From contig NZ_CALXSK010000032.1 in the NCBI RefSeq assembly GCF_944391105.1, positions 1 through 44,451 of the forward strand: a stretch of 44,451 nt of DNA, in the 5' to 3' direction. The DNA is from an uncultured Victivallis sp. (GTDB lineage Bacteria; Verrucomicrobiota; Lentisphaeria; Victivallales; Victivallaceae). Positions within the stretch are counted from its first letter, which is position 1. The number at the start of each line of letters is the position of its first letter. Positions 15,774 to 24,664 of this stretch are shown in pieces. The translations under genes and the position numbers were made by a program. The notes beneath the pieces are model-generated. The model was not told where the DNA came from. It saw nothing but the letters and a program-made list of their open reading frames with translations, and did not search any database.

Positions 15774-16841
15774 ATGCTTGAACAACTGAAAAACGTTTCG
15801 AAAGCGGTCGATACGCTGCTGGCGTCCGACGGCTTTCCGAAGACGATTCGTCCCGAGTATCTGCGTTCGGCGGTGCTGGATTACCCGCTCAACGGCGGCA
15901 AGCGGCTGCGTCCGGCGATTCTGATCTGGTGCTGCCGATTGCTCGGCGGCAAGCAGGAACAGGCGCTGTATCCGGCGGCCGCGGCGGAGGTCTGTCACAA
16001 CTGGACGCTCGTTCATGACGACATCATCGACCAGGACCAGACCCGCCGGAACCGTCCCGCCTGCCATGTCGCGCTCACGAATGAGGCGCGCGGGCGCTTC
16101 GGACTCTCGGAGAACGAGGCCGGGCGGACGGGGCGTGACTTCGCGATTCTGACCGGCGACGTGCAGCAGGGGTGGGCGAACGATCTGCTGCTGCGCGCGG
16201 CTGATCACGGGGTTTCGCCGAAGGTGGTGGTCGGGCTGATGCGCCGCTTCCAGGAGCTGGCGAACCGCGATCTCATCAGCGGAGAGGCGCTCGACGTCGA
16301 ATTTTCGCTGCGTTCGGTCGAGTCGATCGAACTCGACGAGGTGCGCGAGATGCTCATGGGCAAGACCGGCGCACTGTTGCGCTTCTGCGCCGAGGCCGGG
16401 GCGATGATTGCGCTCGAAACGGACGATCCGGAGACTCCGGAGGTGAAGAAACTCGGAGAATTCGCGCTTGCCGCGGGCAATGCGTTTCAGCTTCGTGACG
16501 ACTATCTCGGGATTTTCGGTGAGTTCAAAACCCTCGGCAAACCGATCGGCGGCGACCTGCGCGAAGGGAAGGCGACGCTGCTGTTGCTCTCGGCGCTCCG
16601 CATGGCCGAACCCGCCGCCCGCGGGCAGCTGCTGCGGATGCTCGGACGCCGGGAGTACACGCAGCACGACCTTGACTGCGTGCGGAAAATCATGGTGGAC
16701 TCGGGCGCGGCCGGAAGTCTCAACTGCGAGGCGGAGGTGCTCGCCGACAAGGCGCGCAGGATTCTGAACGAGTTCCCGGAAAATGAGTTCCGGACATGCC
16801 TGCTCGAACTGGTCGACTACCTGATTACACGCGAAAAGTAA
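15774..16841 (+). CDS. Polyprenyl synthetase (trans-isoprenyl diphosphate synthase)
   Basis: 355 residues, a cytosolic all-alpha enzyme condensing isopentenyl diphosphate with allylic diphosphates. Motifs are GGKRLRPAILIW, the first Asp-rich motif HDDIIDQDQTRRNRP, the Lys/Thr helix near MGKTGALLRFC, and the second motif RDDYLGIFGEFKTLGKPIGG. The last resembles actinobacterial IdsA-type enzymes, which have Gly as fifth residue rather than Asp. Trp lies five residues before the first motif, where an aromatic residue usually limits product length to C15-C20; that reading is inferred. ATG 15774 follows GGAGGAG. It is likely co-transcribed with phosphofructokinase. Confidence 0.92.
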   Translation: MLEQLKNVSKAVDTLLASDGFPKTIRPEYLRSAVLDYPLNGGKRLRPAILIWCCRLLGGKQEQALYPAAAAEVCHNWTLVHDDIIDQDQTRRNRPACHVALTNEARGRFGLSENEAGRTGRDFAILTGDVQQGWANDLLLRAADHGVSPKVVVGLMRRFQELANRDLISGEALDVEFSLRSVESIELDEVREMLMGKTGALLRFCAEAGAMIALETDDPETPEVKKLGEFALAAGNAFQLRDDYLGIFGEFKTLGKPIGGDLREGKATLLLLSALRMAEPAARGQLLRMLGRREYTQHDLDCVRKIMVDSGAAGSLNCEAEVLADKARRILNEFPENEFRTCLLELVDYLITREK

Positions 16842-16852
16842 GTTGCGGAGAG

Positions 16853-16873
16853 TCCCGGCGGAAGCCGGGATTT
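16853..16873 (+). terminator. Weak Rho-independent terminator
   Basis: TCCCGGC (16853-16859), loop GGAA, GCCGGGA (16864-16870), then only TTTCTGCTT. It is placed just after the polyprenyl synthase stop, in the convergent gap before the sialidase-like gene. Confidence 0.5.
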
Positions 16874-16895
16874 CTGCTTCCCGGCACGGGATTCT

Positions 16896-18047
16896 TCAGA
16901 AGAGGATCCGGGCGATGAAGATCGAGTTGTCGCTGCCGTGGTCGAGACAGCGCTGCAGATTTTCCGGCCCGAGCGGTCCGGGGCTCTGCATCCACTCCGA
17001 GGCGACGATCCACGACTCCCGGTCGCTGATCCGGCAGCAGCCGAAGTTTCCGAGCCGCGCGCCGCGTTCCGGCACGGCGATCCGTTCGGTGGAGCGGATG
17101 ACCCGGAGCCGTTCCGGATCGACCTCCGCAATGAAGAGCGGGGCGCGGTGACGGAAGATGTGGTCGTTGTTTCCGGCGCGCCGGGTGTAGACCAGATAAA
17201 GTCTGCCGCCGCCCGTGATCCAGTGCTGCTGCGTATTGTAATTTCCGAGCGGCTCCCCGTCGTCGAACCGCCACTCAACGGGGGCGGAATAGTGCAGCCC
17301 GTCCGCTCCTGTTGCGACGAAACCGGCTTCGTCATTGCGCAGCGTGAGGAAATAACGGCCGCCGTATCCGGCGATCGAGGGTTCGCAGAATCCGCGCGGC
17401 ACCGGAGTCGTCAGAAAGCTGCCGCATTCGAGCACGCGCAGACTTTTCCCGTCGAATCCGCACCGCATGACGGCGGCTCGATAACTGTTGTGCCACGGGT
17501 CGAGCGCCTCTTCGCGGTTCATCGTGTAAACCGGAATCAGCAGTTCGCCGTTGTCGAGCTCGAGGTACTGGGTGCATCCGGCTGCGCAGGCGAAGAAGTT
17601 CCCCTCCGGATCCTCCGGCATATCGAGGACTTTGTATTCGCTCCAGTTCCCGGTTGCTGGATCCATCGTGCTGTAAAGTGTATGGCGCGGCCGCGGCGGC
17701 GGGACGAATTCGTCGTCGCAGTAGAGCATGCTCGCTCCCGTGAGCAGAAAGGTTCCTGTTGCCCGGTGGTAGAGCGGGGTCGCGTCTGCCATCGCGATTT
17801 CCCAGCCGTCCCCGCCCGGGAACGGACGGCGCGACAATTCCCGAACGGGCCGGATCGCAGACCAGTTCCTCCCTTTGTCGCGGCTGGTCAGCTCATGCAG
17901 TCCGTAGTAGATGTCGCTGCCGGAGAGCCGCAGCGGCTGCGTGGTCATGACCGCGAACCCGTCCGGCGTCATCGCGGCGCGCGCGTGCGTAAAACAGGTT
18001 TCCCCGGTGAAATTTGTTTCTATTTTCCGGAGTTCAATCTCAAACAT
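16896..18047 (-). CDS. Sialidase-like (BNR/Asp-box) protein
   Basis: 383 residues with no signal peptide, so probably cytosolic. The Asp-box SRDKGRNW (S-x-D-x-G-x-x-W) and repeated four-stranded-sheet motifs (GNFFACAAGCTQYLELDNGE, GYGGRYFLTLRNDE, WITGGGRLYLVYTRR, SDRESWIVASEW) point to a beta-propeller of the exo-alpha-sialidase type. The catalytic Arg triad cannot be placed with certainty, so it may be a lyase or hydrolase on another sugar. Its start overlaps the end of the PfkB kinase gene by 8 bases, and an alcohol dehydrogenase gene precedes that, suggesting a small sugar-catabolic cassette. Confidence 0.72.
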   Translation of the reverse strand: MFEIELRKIETNFTGETCFTHARAAMTPDGFAVMTTQPLRLSGSDIYYGLHELTSRDKGRNWSAIRPVRELSRRPFPGGDGWEIAMADATPLYHRATGTFLLTGASMLYCDDEFVPPPRPRHTLYSTMDPATGNWSEYKVLDMPEDPEGNFFACAAGCTQYLELDNGELLIPVYTMNREEALDPWHNSYRAAVMRCGFDGKSLRVLECGSFLTTPVPRGFCEPSIAGYGGRYFLTLRNDEAGFVATGADGLHYSAPVEWRFDDGEPLGNYNTQQHWITGGGRLYLVYTRRAGNNDHIFRHRAPLFIAEVDPERLRVIRSTERIAVPERGARLGNFGCCRISDRESWIVASEWMQSPGPLGPENLQRCLDHGSDNSIFIARILF

Positions 18048-18975
18048 GTCTTTTCTCCATCCGGATTCCGCGTGTGATCTCTTCGGCGTCAGACGGAGAA
18101 AAACTGCCGGGAAAGGCCGACAGACAGTTCGCGCTCGCCGCCGCCAGCGCCCGCCGAAACGCCTCGAATGGATCGACGCCGCAGAGCAGTTCGCTCGCCC
18201 AGACTGCGCTGGCAGTGTCGCCGCAGCCGATCGGGTTCACGATTCTTTCGAGGGACGGAAGTTCATAGACCGCAAGCTGTCTGCCGTCGGAAGCATACGC
18301 CCTGCCCGGCCCGTCCGTGATCGCCGCGAGTTTCACCGCGGAGAATTCGAACACTCTGGCCAGACCGTCGCACACATCCTCCGCCCCGGTCATGGCGCGG
18401 AGTTCATCCGTGTTGATCTTGAGCCACAGTTCCGCGTTCGACTCGAACACGGGGCGCAGATTCTGGTAGGAGTCGATGAGCAGCGGCCTGCCGCATGCTG
18501 CGGCGACGGCGGCCGCACGCGGATAGAGCATCGGATCGGTTCCAGTCGGCAGCGTGCCGCAGAACGCCCCCGCGTCCGACTCGTTGAGCCACTCGCCGAA
18601 CCGTTCGAGCAGAGCATCGACTTCAGCTGCGGCCGCCGCGAACGACGGCTCGATCACTTCGGTCATCGTCTGCGTTTCGAGACACAGACAGGTCGTGCAG
18701 CAGCGGGTCGGCGCGACGGTCGGCACCGAAAAGACCGGCATCCCTTCTTCCTCGAGTCCCGCCCGGATCTTGTCGCCGTTCTCTCCGCCGGCAAACTGAA
18801 TCAGCCGCGCGGCAACTCTGCCGTGACACGCGGCCGCGCGACAGAAATTGATCCCTTTCCCCGCCGGGAATGTCTGCATTTCCCGCGCACGGTTGATCGC
18901 TCCGTAGCGGAAATGTTCGAAAAACAGCGTTTTCTGCCAGGCCGGATTCGGCCCGAGTGCCACGATCCGCTTCAT
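18040..18975 (-). CDS. PfkB family sugar-phosphate kinase
   Basis: About 311 residues. MKRIVALGPNPAWQKTLFF and FPAGKGINFCRAAACHG are the N-terminal signature of the PfkB/ribokinase fold in its 1-phosphofructokinase/tagatose-6-phosphate kinase branch. NPIGCGDTASAVWASELLCG holds the anion hole and catalytic Asp, with the usual GAGD Ala replaced by Cys. It would phosphorylate a hexose phosphate or related sugar in the cytosol. ATG 18975 overlaps the alcohol dehydrogenase stop as ATGA, and its own stop overlaps the sialidase-like start, so all three are translationally coupled. The substrate is not determinable here. Confidence 0.85.
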   Translation of the reverse strand: MKRIVALGPNPAWQKTLFFEHFRYGAINRAREMQTFPAGKGINFCRAAACHGRVAARLIQFAGGENGDKIRAGLEEEGMPVFSVPTVAPTRCCTTCLCLETQTMTEVIEPSFAAAAAEVDALLERFGEWLNESDAGAFCGTLPTGTDPMLYPRAAAVAAACGRPLLIDSYQNLRPVFESNAELWLKINTDELRAMTGAEDVCDGLARVFEFSAVKLAAITDGPGRAYASDGRQLAVYELPSLERIVNPIGCGDTASAVWASELLCGVDPFEAFRRALAAASANCLSAFPGSFSPSDAEEITRGIRMEKRHV

Positions 18976-20078
18976 CCGGCAACTCCTCTGAGTATCGCCA
19001 CGACCTCGGCGTCGGAGAAGTCGCGCGGATTGCTCTTCATGCTGCCGGAGCGGCAATTTTTTACAATGAAGTCGAAGTGTTCCTCCCGGAGTCCGTATCC
19101 GCGGAAGTCCGCGGGCAGGCCGGCCGCCCGCCGCAGCTCTTCGAGTGCCGCGATCAGCGCCTCCGGGGTGTCGCGGATCAGCTGGTTTGCGAGGAACGTC
19201 ATTTTCTCCCGGCAGGTCGGCAGATTCCACCGCAGCAGTTCCGGCAGCAGCACCGCGCAGCAGACGCCGTGCGGCACGTGCAGCAAACTCCCGAGCGGAT
19301 GCCCGATTCCGTGCACCGCGCCGAGACTCGACTGCGTGAACGCCATCGCGCCGAGCATGCTCCCTTCGGCCATCGCGATCCGTGCCGGTTCCGAGTGACC
19401 GCGAACGGCCGGAAGCAGCGCGGGATGGAGTGCGAGCGCCGCCTTCAACGCGAGCGCTTCACTTGAAGGGGTCGCTTTTTTCGAGAGAAAACTCTCGATT
19501 GCCTGGGTCAGCGCGTCGAATCCGCTCGCAGCCGTGACGCCGGGAGGACAGTCGTACGTGAGTTCCGGGTCCACAATCGCCACATCCGCGAACATCGTTG
19601 CGTGGCGGAGCGACTGCTTGATTCCGGTTTCCGGGTCGATCAGCACCGCGTTCGGCGTGATCTCCGCCCCCGTTCCGGAGGTGGTCGGCAGCGCTGCGAA
19701 GAAACACCCCTTGCCGGGGATCTGCCGCCGACCGTAAAAGTAATCCGCCACGCATCCTTCGAGCGGTAAAAGCGCCGCCGCGCTCTTGGCCGTGTCGATC
19801 GCCGAGCCGCCGCCCCAGCCGATCACGTTCGCCGCGTGAATCTCCCGTCCGGCGGCGAGCACGCGCTCGACGTCTTCGAGCGGCGGCTCCGGACGGACGT
19901 CGGCGACGATCCGGACTTCCCGCCCTTTCAATTCCGGCAGCAATTCGGACTCCACGCGCTCTTTCGAGTGACGTCCCGCGACGACGAGCACATTTCCCCC
20001 GGCGAGTTTCGAGCCGAGCCTGTGACGCTCGCCGCAGCCGAACAGGATCTCTTTCGGAAGTTTGAATTCGCAGTTCAT
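18972..20078 (-). CDS. Iron-containing alcohol dehydrogenase
   Basis: 368 residues, a group III metal-dependent dehydrogenase using NAD(P). IGWGGGSAIDTAKSAAALLP binds the dinucleotide, ALPTTSGTGAEITPNAVL is the family signature, and SLGAVHGIGHPLGSLLHVPH carries the metal-binding histidines, with the upstream Asp in ASGFDALTQAIES. The length is normal. ATG 20078 overlaps the rnc stop as ATGA. It is followed by the PfkB kinase and sialidase-like genes, which suggests reduction or oxidation of a sugar-derived aldehyde or polyol, but no substrate can be read from the sequence. Confidence 0.93.
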   Translation of the reverse strand: MNCEFKLPKEILFGCGERHRLGSKLAGGNVLVVAGRHSKERVESELLPELKGREVRIVADVRPEPPLEDVERVLAAGREIHAANVIGWGGGSAIDTAKSAAALLPLEGCVADYFYGRRQIPGKGCFFAALPTTSGTGAEITPNAVLIDPETGIKQSLRHATMFADVAIVDPELTYDCPPGVTAASGFDALTQAIESFLSKKATPSSEALALKAALALHPALLPAVRGHSEPARIAMAEGSMLGAMAFTQSSLGAVHGIGHPLGSLLHVPHGVCCAVLLPELLRWNLPTCREKMTFLANQLIRDTPEALIAALEELRRAAGLPADFRGYGLREEHFDFIVKNCRSGSMKSNPRDFSDAEVVAILRGVAG

Positions 20079-20773
20079 GCTTTCCCCTCGTGTTCGGTCA
20101 GGTATAAATAGAGATTCCGGGCGGCTTCGCTCTCCGCGTGCTTGCGGCTGGCGGCGCGCCCGAATGCAACATAGCCATGCAGGGAGACCTCCACTTCATA
20201 GACCGGCAGATGTTCCGGTCCGGTCGTGCGCAGCACGGTGTAGACCGGCTGTTTCCCCCAGCGGTGCTGCGAGTACTCCTGGAGAAGCCCCTTCGGATTG
20301 ATTGAGCTCAAAAGCGAACGCGGCTCCGGGTACTCCTCCCGGAACATCTTCAGGATAAAATTTCTGGTCTGTTCGAATCCCCCTTCGAGGTAGAGCGCTC
20401 CGAGCACGGCTTCAAAGAGATCCGCCAGCGTCGAATCGCGTCCGGCTCCCCCCGCCTCCTGCTCTCCGCGTCCGACGAGCAGATATTCGCCGAGTTCGAG
20501 CTTGCGGGCGAGTGCCGCAAGCGCCCCTTCCCGGACCAGCGCCGAGCGCATCTTGGTCAAAGCCCCCTCGTCGCACTCCGGATACAGATTGAAAAGATAT
20601 TCGGTCAACACGATTTCAAGCACCGCGTCCCCGAGAAATTCAAGCCTTTGATTGTCGTAGGGGAGGGCGTTCTCCACGGCATAGGAGCGATGGGTCAACG
20701 CTTCGTTCAACCGGCTGTTTCCGCAGTTCTCCGCGCCGAGCCGGATTTTCAGTTCATCAATATTGCGCGCCAC
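20075..20773 (-). CDS. rnc: Ribonuclease III
   Basis: About 232 residues, cleaving double-stranded RNA in rRNA processing and mRNA decay. The nuclease domain has LNEALTHRSYAVEN, the signature NQRLEFLGDAVLEIVL and the second catalytic acid in LADLFEAVLGALYLEGG. A dsRNA-binding domain follows (NPKGLLQEYSQHRWGKQPVY to ASRKHAESEAARNLYLYL). GTG 20773 is chosen because GGAG lies 7 bases upstream and the protein then begins VARNIDELKIRLG, like other members. The longer reading would overlap the lipoate ligase gene by 80 bases. The chosen start overlaps that gene by 17 bases. Confidence 0.94.
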   Translation of the reverse strand: MARNIDELKIRLGAENCGNSRLNEALTHRSYAVENALPYDNQRLEFLGDAVLEIVLTEYLFNLYPECDEGALTKMRSALVREGALAALARKLELGEYLLVGRGEQEAGGAGRDSTLADLFEAVLGALYLEGGFEQTRNFILKMFREEYPEPRSLLSSINPKGLLQEYSQHRWGKQPVYTVLRTTGPEHLPVYEVEVSLHGYVAFGRAASRKHAESEAARNLYLYLTEHEGKA

Positions 20774-21458
20774 GGTTCCACTCCGAACTTTCGTATTTGG
20801 CACGGGCGAGGATTTCCGCCCGTTCGAGCCACGCATCCGGAATTTCGTGTTCCCGGAACCGGATGTGAAAAAAGGATTCCAGCGCCGCGATCAGCGACTC
20901 ATTCAGCTTCTCCCAGTCGCCTCCTGCGACTGCAAGACGGATGCTGCCCTGGTGCAGAATGCCGTTCCGGGTGCGGCGCTGCGCGGCTCCCGCATACTTG
21001 CCGCCGTCCCCCTCCGCGACGACATCGAATCTGCTCGGGGAGACGAAACACTTCATCGTCGCCCGGTCGACGTGCGCACTCTCTCCGCTTTTAAGTTCCG
21101 CCGTCACGCCGAGGGCGGAGAGCATCGGCAGCATCGCCTCGTGAAAAACCCGGTAACTCTCCATCCGGTTCAGTTCCGTGAGCGCGTGCCCGGCCGGAAT
21201 CACTGCCGTATAGGTGAGGTCCGCATCATGAAAGACATTGCCGCCGCCGGTCGGGCGTCGCACAATCGCGTAACGTGCCGCCTCCTTCTCCGGATAAAGC
21301 TGCGAACTGCCGATCGACAGCGAAGGACGGTCCCAGCGGTAGGTGCGGATCAGCGGAACTCCGAGACTGCCTGCCTCTTCAAGCAGAATCTCATCCATGC
21401 TCATGTTGAAAAAGGGATCGTGCACCGTGTCGCGCCAGAGCAGCCACTCTTCCGTCAT
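20757..21458 (-). CDS. lplA: Lipoate-protein ligase family protein
   Basis: 233 residues of the biotin/lipoate A/B ligase fold, which transfers lipoate or octanoate to 2-oxoacid dehydrogenase and glycine cleavage proteins. DPFFNMSMDEILLEEAG is the N-terminal helix, RRPTGGGNVFHDADLTYT the lipoyl-binding loop, and KYAGAAQRR supplies the reactive Lys. At 233 residues it lacks the C-terminal accessory domain of E. coli LplA, so it could also be an octanoyltransferase of the LipM type. The start overlaps the kinase stop as ATGA. Confidence 0.85.
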   Translation of the reverse strand: MTEEWLLWRDTVHDPFFNMSMDEILLEEAGSLGVPLIRTYRWDRPSLSIGSSQLYPEKEAARYAIVRRPTGGGNVFHDADLTYTAVIPAGHALTELNRMESYRVFHEAMLPMLSALGVTAELKSGESAHVDRATMKCFVSPSRFDVVAEGDGGKYAGAAQRRTRNGILHQGSIRLAVAGGDWEKLNESLIAALESFFHIRFREHEIPDAWLERAEILARAKYESSEWNRGAQY

Positions 21459-22312
21459 TGTCTGCCGTCCTTCCGGATGCGGCCGGTCAGATATCCGACC
21501 CGGTTGTCAAGAGCACTCCCGGCGAGATTGTAGCCGGAAAGCTCCTTGTATTTGCGCGTGAAGTCCCCGATGACCGTGTCGAAATCGAGCTTCACCTTCG
21601 GCGCGCGCGCCTTCACACAGCGAAGAAACGAGGAGATCACACGTGCGAGTTCACGTTTGCGGCGCGGCTCCGGCATCTCCTCCACGTGAATTTTGCACCC
21701 GTCGAGGTCGATGACGCCCCAGCCGGAGTAGATCCCGACTGGACTCTTGCGGCAGAAGATGTTGCGCAGACTCAAGTCTCCGTGTTCGACACCGGCGGCG
21801 TGCATCTTGACCAGCAGCGCAGTCACTCCCGAGACGAACTGCCGGTAAGGGTCTCCCTGTGCGAACTCCCCCGCGAGTTTGTCCAGCGGCAACTGCAGCG
21901 AAGAGAGCTCCCGCGTCACGACGAAATCCTCGAAGGGAATCCCGAATCTCGTCCGCCGCGCCGTCACAAGCACCTCCGGCGTCGGGATTTCAAACTCCCG
22001 CAGCCGCACCGCCCCGGCCAGAACCCGATCCGGCCGGGGGAGTTTGAAGAGCTTCCGGAATCCGTTCCAGTAACCCCGGAAGTTGTATCGTTTGATGAAC
22101 ACGCCGCCCGCGACGACGGCATAGACCTTGCGGCCGTTCTTGCAGCGGCGGGCGTCGGGATCGTTGATCTTGTTCAGGATTTCCGCCGGATCGTTCCCGG
22201 CATGCATCCACTCCCGTCGCACGAGCCCGGAGCAGCCGGAGCCCTCGAACGGAATGTAACTCCCGTTCTCCATGATCGTTTCGAGAATTTCCGGCATGCC
22301 GGGCTGTTCCAT
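21455..22312 (-). CDS. WaaP/Kdo-kinase-like lipopolysaccharide kinase
   Basis: 285 residues with an aminoglycoside-kinase-like fold. VYAVVAGGVFIKRYNFRG holds the nucleotide-binding Lys, VTALLVKMHAAGVEHGDLSL the catalytic loop with Asp in HGDL and Asn in RNIF, and GWGVIDLDGCKIH the metal-binding Asp. Family members phosphorylate heptose or Kdo in the LPS core at the inner face of the cytoplasmic membrane. The basic C-terminal stretch (EPRRKRELARVI) is also typical. ATG 22312 follows AGGAGAAGG, 15 bases after leuB. It implies a phosphorylated LPS-like outer membrane. Confidence 0.8.
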   Translation of the reverse strand: MEQPGMPEILETIMENGSYIPFEGSGCSGLVRREWMHAGNDPAEILNKINDPDARRCKNGRKVYAVVAGGVFIKRYNFRGYWNGFRKLFKLPRPDRVLAGAVRLREFEIPTPEVLVTARRTRFGIPFEDFVVTRELSSLQLPLDKLAGEFAQGDPYRQFVSGVTALLVKMHAAGVEHGDLSLRNIFCRKSPVGIYSGWGVIDLDGCKIHVEEMPEPRRKRELARVISSFLRCVKARAPKVKLDFDTVIGDFTRKYKELSGYNLAGSALDNRVGYLTGRIRKDGRQ

Positions 22313-22327
22313 GGCCTTCTCCTGAAA

Positions 22328-23437
22328 TTACAGGTTTTCGACCACGAGGTCGCCGACTTCGGTGGTCGAGTAGCCCATGCGGCCCGCAGCCATCGACTTG
22401 AGCTTGTGGCCGGTCACGAACTCGATGCTCTTCTCGATCGCCTTCGCCGCTTCCTTTTCTCCGAGGAAGTCGAGCATCATCGCCGCCGCGCCGATCGCCG
22501 CAAGCGGGTTGATGACGTTTTTGCCGGTGTACTTCGGCGCCGAGCCGCCGATCGGTTCGAACATGCTCACACCCTTCGGATTCAGGTTGCCGCCCGAGGC
22601 GACGCCCATTCCGCCGGAGGTCATCGCCGCCAGGTCGGTGATGATGTCGCCCATGAGGTTCTCCGTGACGATCACGTCGAACCACTCCGGATTCTTCACC
22701 ATCCACATCGTCGCGGCGTCCACGTGGCAGTAGTTCGGCTTGACGGTCGGGTAATCCTTCGCCATCGCATGGAAGGCGCGATCCCAGAGACCGCAGACGT
22801 AGGTGAGAACGTTGGTCTTGCCGACCAACGTGAGCTGCGAGGTGTAACCGGCCTTCTTATCCTCTTCGGAGAGGCCGCGCCACGGATTCTCCTTCGTGTG
22901 GCGCTTCGCGGCCAGTTCGAACGCGAACTTCAAACAGCGGTCGACCTGCGCGCGGGTGTAGACCCAGTTCTGGCAGGCGACTTCATCGAGCGTATCGATC
23001 TGAACGTTGCCGCCCATGCCGGTGTAGACGCCGCCGCTGTTCTCGCGCACGACGACATAATCGATGTCCTCGGGCTTCTTGTTCGCAAGCGGAGTCTCGA
23101 CGCCCGCGTAGAGCTTCACGGGACGCAGGTTGATGTACTGGTCGAGGTCGAAGCGCAGCTTGAGCAGAATTCCCTTTTCGAGGATGCCCGGCTTCACATC
23201 CGGGTGGCCGATCGCGCCGAGCAGAACCGCGTCATGCTTTTCGAGCTGCGCCTTCGCGTCGGCAGGGAGCGTTTCCCCGGTCTTGAGGTAGTGTTCGCCA
23301 CCCCAGTTGTAATACTCTTTTTCCGTTGTGAAACCGAACTTTCTGCCGGCGGCGTCGAGAACCTTGACCGCCTCGGCGATCACTTCCGGACCGGTGCCGT
23401 CGCCCGGCAGTACGGCGATTTTATAATTTTTCGACAT
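22328..23437 (-). CDS. leuB: 3-isopropylmalate dehydrogenase
   Basis: About 369 residues, an NAD-dependent beta-hydroxyacid oxidative decarboxylase, the third step of leucine synthesis. IAVLPGDGTGPEVIAEAVKV opens the protein, YINLRPVKLYAGVETPLA contains the substrate arginine, VVVRENSGGVYTGMGG is the active-site loop, NYCHVDAATMWMV and DVIVTENLMGDIITDLAA carry the metal-binding aspartates, and FEPIGGSAPKYTGKNVINPL binds NAD. The loop differs from E. coli LeuB, so a tartrate- or isocitrate-type substrate is the alternative. ATG 23437 follows GGAG; two earlier ATGs lack a good ribosome site. argG lies 30 bases upstream. Confidence 0.82.
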   Translation of the reverse strand: MSKNYKIAVLPGDGTGPEVIAEAVKVLDAAGRKFGFTTEKEYYNWGGEHYLKTGETLPADAKAQLEKHDAVLLGAIGHPDVKPGILEKGILLKLRFDLDQYINLRPVKLYAGVETPLANKKPEDIDYVVVRENSGGVYTGMGGNVQIDTLDEVACQNWVYTRAQVDRCLKFAFELAAKRHTKENPWRGLSEEDKKAGYTSQLTLVGKTNVLTYVCGLWDRAFHAMAKDYPTVKPNYCHVDAATMWMVKNPEWFDVIVTENLMGDIITDLAAMTSGGMGVASGGNLNPKGVSMFEPIGGSAPKYTGKNVINPLAAIGAAAMMLDFLGEKEAAKAIEKSIEFVTGHKLKSMAAGRMGYSTTEVGDLVVENL

Positions 23438-23467
23438 TTTGAATTTCTCCATGAATTGCAATCGGAA

Positions 23468-24664
23468 TCAGTAACGCTTCTGCTTGCTGTTGGCCAGCAC
23501 GCGCAGACGCAGCGCATTCAGCCGGATGAAGCCCTCGGCATCCTTGTGGTTGTAGGCGCGGTTGTCCTCGAAGCTCGCGACATGATCGTCGTAGAGGCTG
23601 TATTCGGAACGGCGGCCCGTCACATGGCAGGCGCCCTTGAAGAGCTTCACGCGGACTTCGCCGGTGACGAACTTCTGGCTCTCGGTGATCGCGGCCTGAA
23701 GCATCTCGCGCTCCGGCGCGTACCAGAAGCCGTTGTAAACCATGTCCGCGTAGCGCGGAATCAGGCTGTCGCGCAAATGCATGACCTCGCGGTCCATCGT
23801 GATCTCCTCGAGTCCGCGGTGGGCGATGTTCAGGATCGTGCCGCCGGGGGTCTCGTAGACGCCGCGCGACTTCATGCCGACGAAGCGGTTTTCGACGATG
23901 TCGACCCGGCCGACCGCATGCTCCTTGCCGAGCGCGTTGAGCTTGCGCATGATGTTCGCGGGCGAGAGCTCCTCGCCGTTGATCTTCTTCGGCACGCCCT
24001 TTTCAAAGTAGATGATGACATCTTCCGGCGTGTTGGAGGCCTGCGACAGCGGTTTGGTCATGACCGCGATCTCGTCGGGGAACTCGTTCCACGGATCTTC
24101 GAGGATGCCGCCTTCGAAGCTGATGTGCAGCAAATTGCGGTCCATGCTGTACGGCTTGGCCGCGGTCGTGGTGACCGGGATGCCGTTCTTCTTCGCGTAC
24201 TCGACAAGATCCATGCGGCCAGCGAAATCCCACTCGCGCCACGGGGCGATGATCTTGATGTTCGGCTCGAACGCGTAGGCGGTCAGCTCGAAGCGGACCT
24301 GGTCGTTGCCCTTGCCGGTCGCACCGTGGCAGATCGCGTCGGCCTTCTCGGCGCGGGCGATCTCGATGAGGCGTTTGCCGATGAGCGGACGCGCAATCGA
24401 CGTGCCGAGCAGATAGTTGCCTTCGTAAATCGCGTTGGCCTGCATCATCGGGAAGATGAAATCACGGGCGAACTCTTCGGTCAGATCCTCCACGTAGCAC
24501 TTCGAAGCGCCGGTGCGGATCGCCTTCTCTTCGACGCCGTTGAGTTCCTCCTCCTGGCCCACGTCGGCGCAGAAACCGATCACTTCGGCGTTGTACTTCT
24601 CTTTGACCCACTTGACGATCACGGAGGTGTCAAGCCCGCCGGAATAGGCGACGATTACTTTCAT
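23468..24664 (-). CDS. argG: Argininosuccinate synthase
   Basis: 398 residues, the normal length, joining citrulline and aspartate with ATP in arginine synthesis. The N-terminal PP-loop [19 protein letters not shown] binds [20 protein letters not shown] is the citrulline/aspartate signature, and [19 protein letters not shown] is the conserved second half. The start overlaps the mscS stop as ATGA. No other arginine gene is in the window, so its place in this mixed operon is not pathway-based. Confidence 0.97.
   Translation of the reverse strand: MKVIVAYSGGLDTSVIVKWVKEKYNAEVIGFCADVGQEEELNGVEEKAIRTGASKCYVEDLTEEFARDFIFPMMQANAIYEGNYLLGTSIARPLIGKRLIEIARAEKADAICHGATGKGNDQVRFELTAYAFEPNIKIIAPWREWDFAGRMDLVEYAKKNGIPVTTTAAKPYSMDRNLLHISFEGGILEDPWNEFPDEIAVMTKPLSQASNTPEDVIIYFEKGVPKKINGEELSPANIMRKLNALGKEHAVGRVDIVENRFVGMKSRGVYETPGGTILNIAHRGLEEITMDREVMHLRDSLIPRYADMVYNGFWYAPEREMLQAAITESQKFVTGEVRVKLFKGACHVTGRRSEYSLYDDHVASFEDNRAYNHKDAEGFIRLNALRLRVLANSKQKRY

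Noticed and set aside
20795..20825. TTTGGCACGGG resembling a sigma-54 -24 box
   Set aside because: It lies inside lplA and has no GC at the required 10-base distance.
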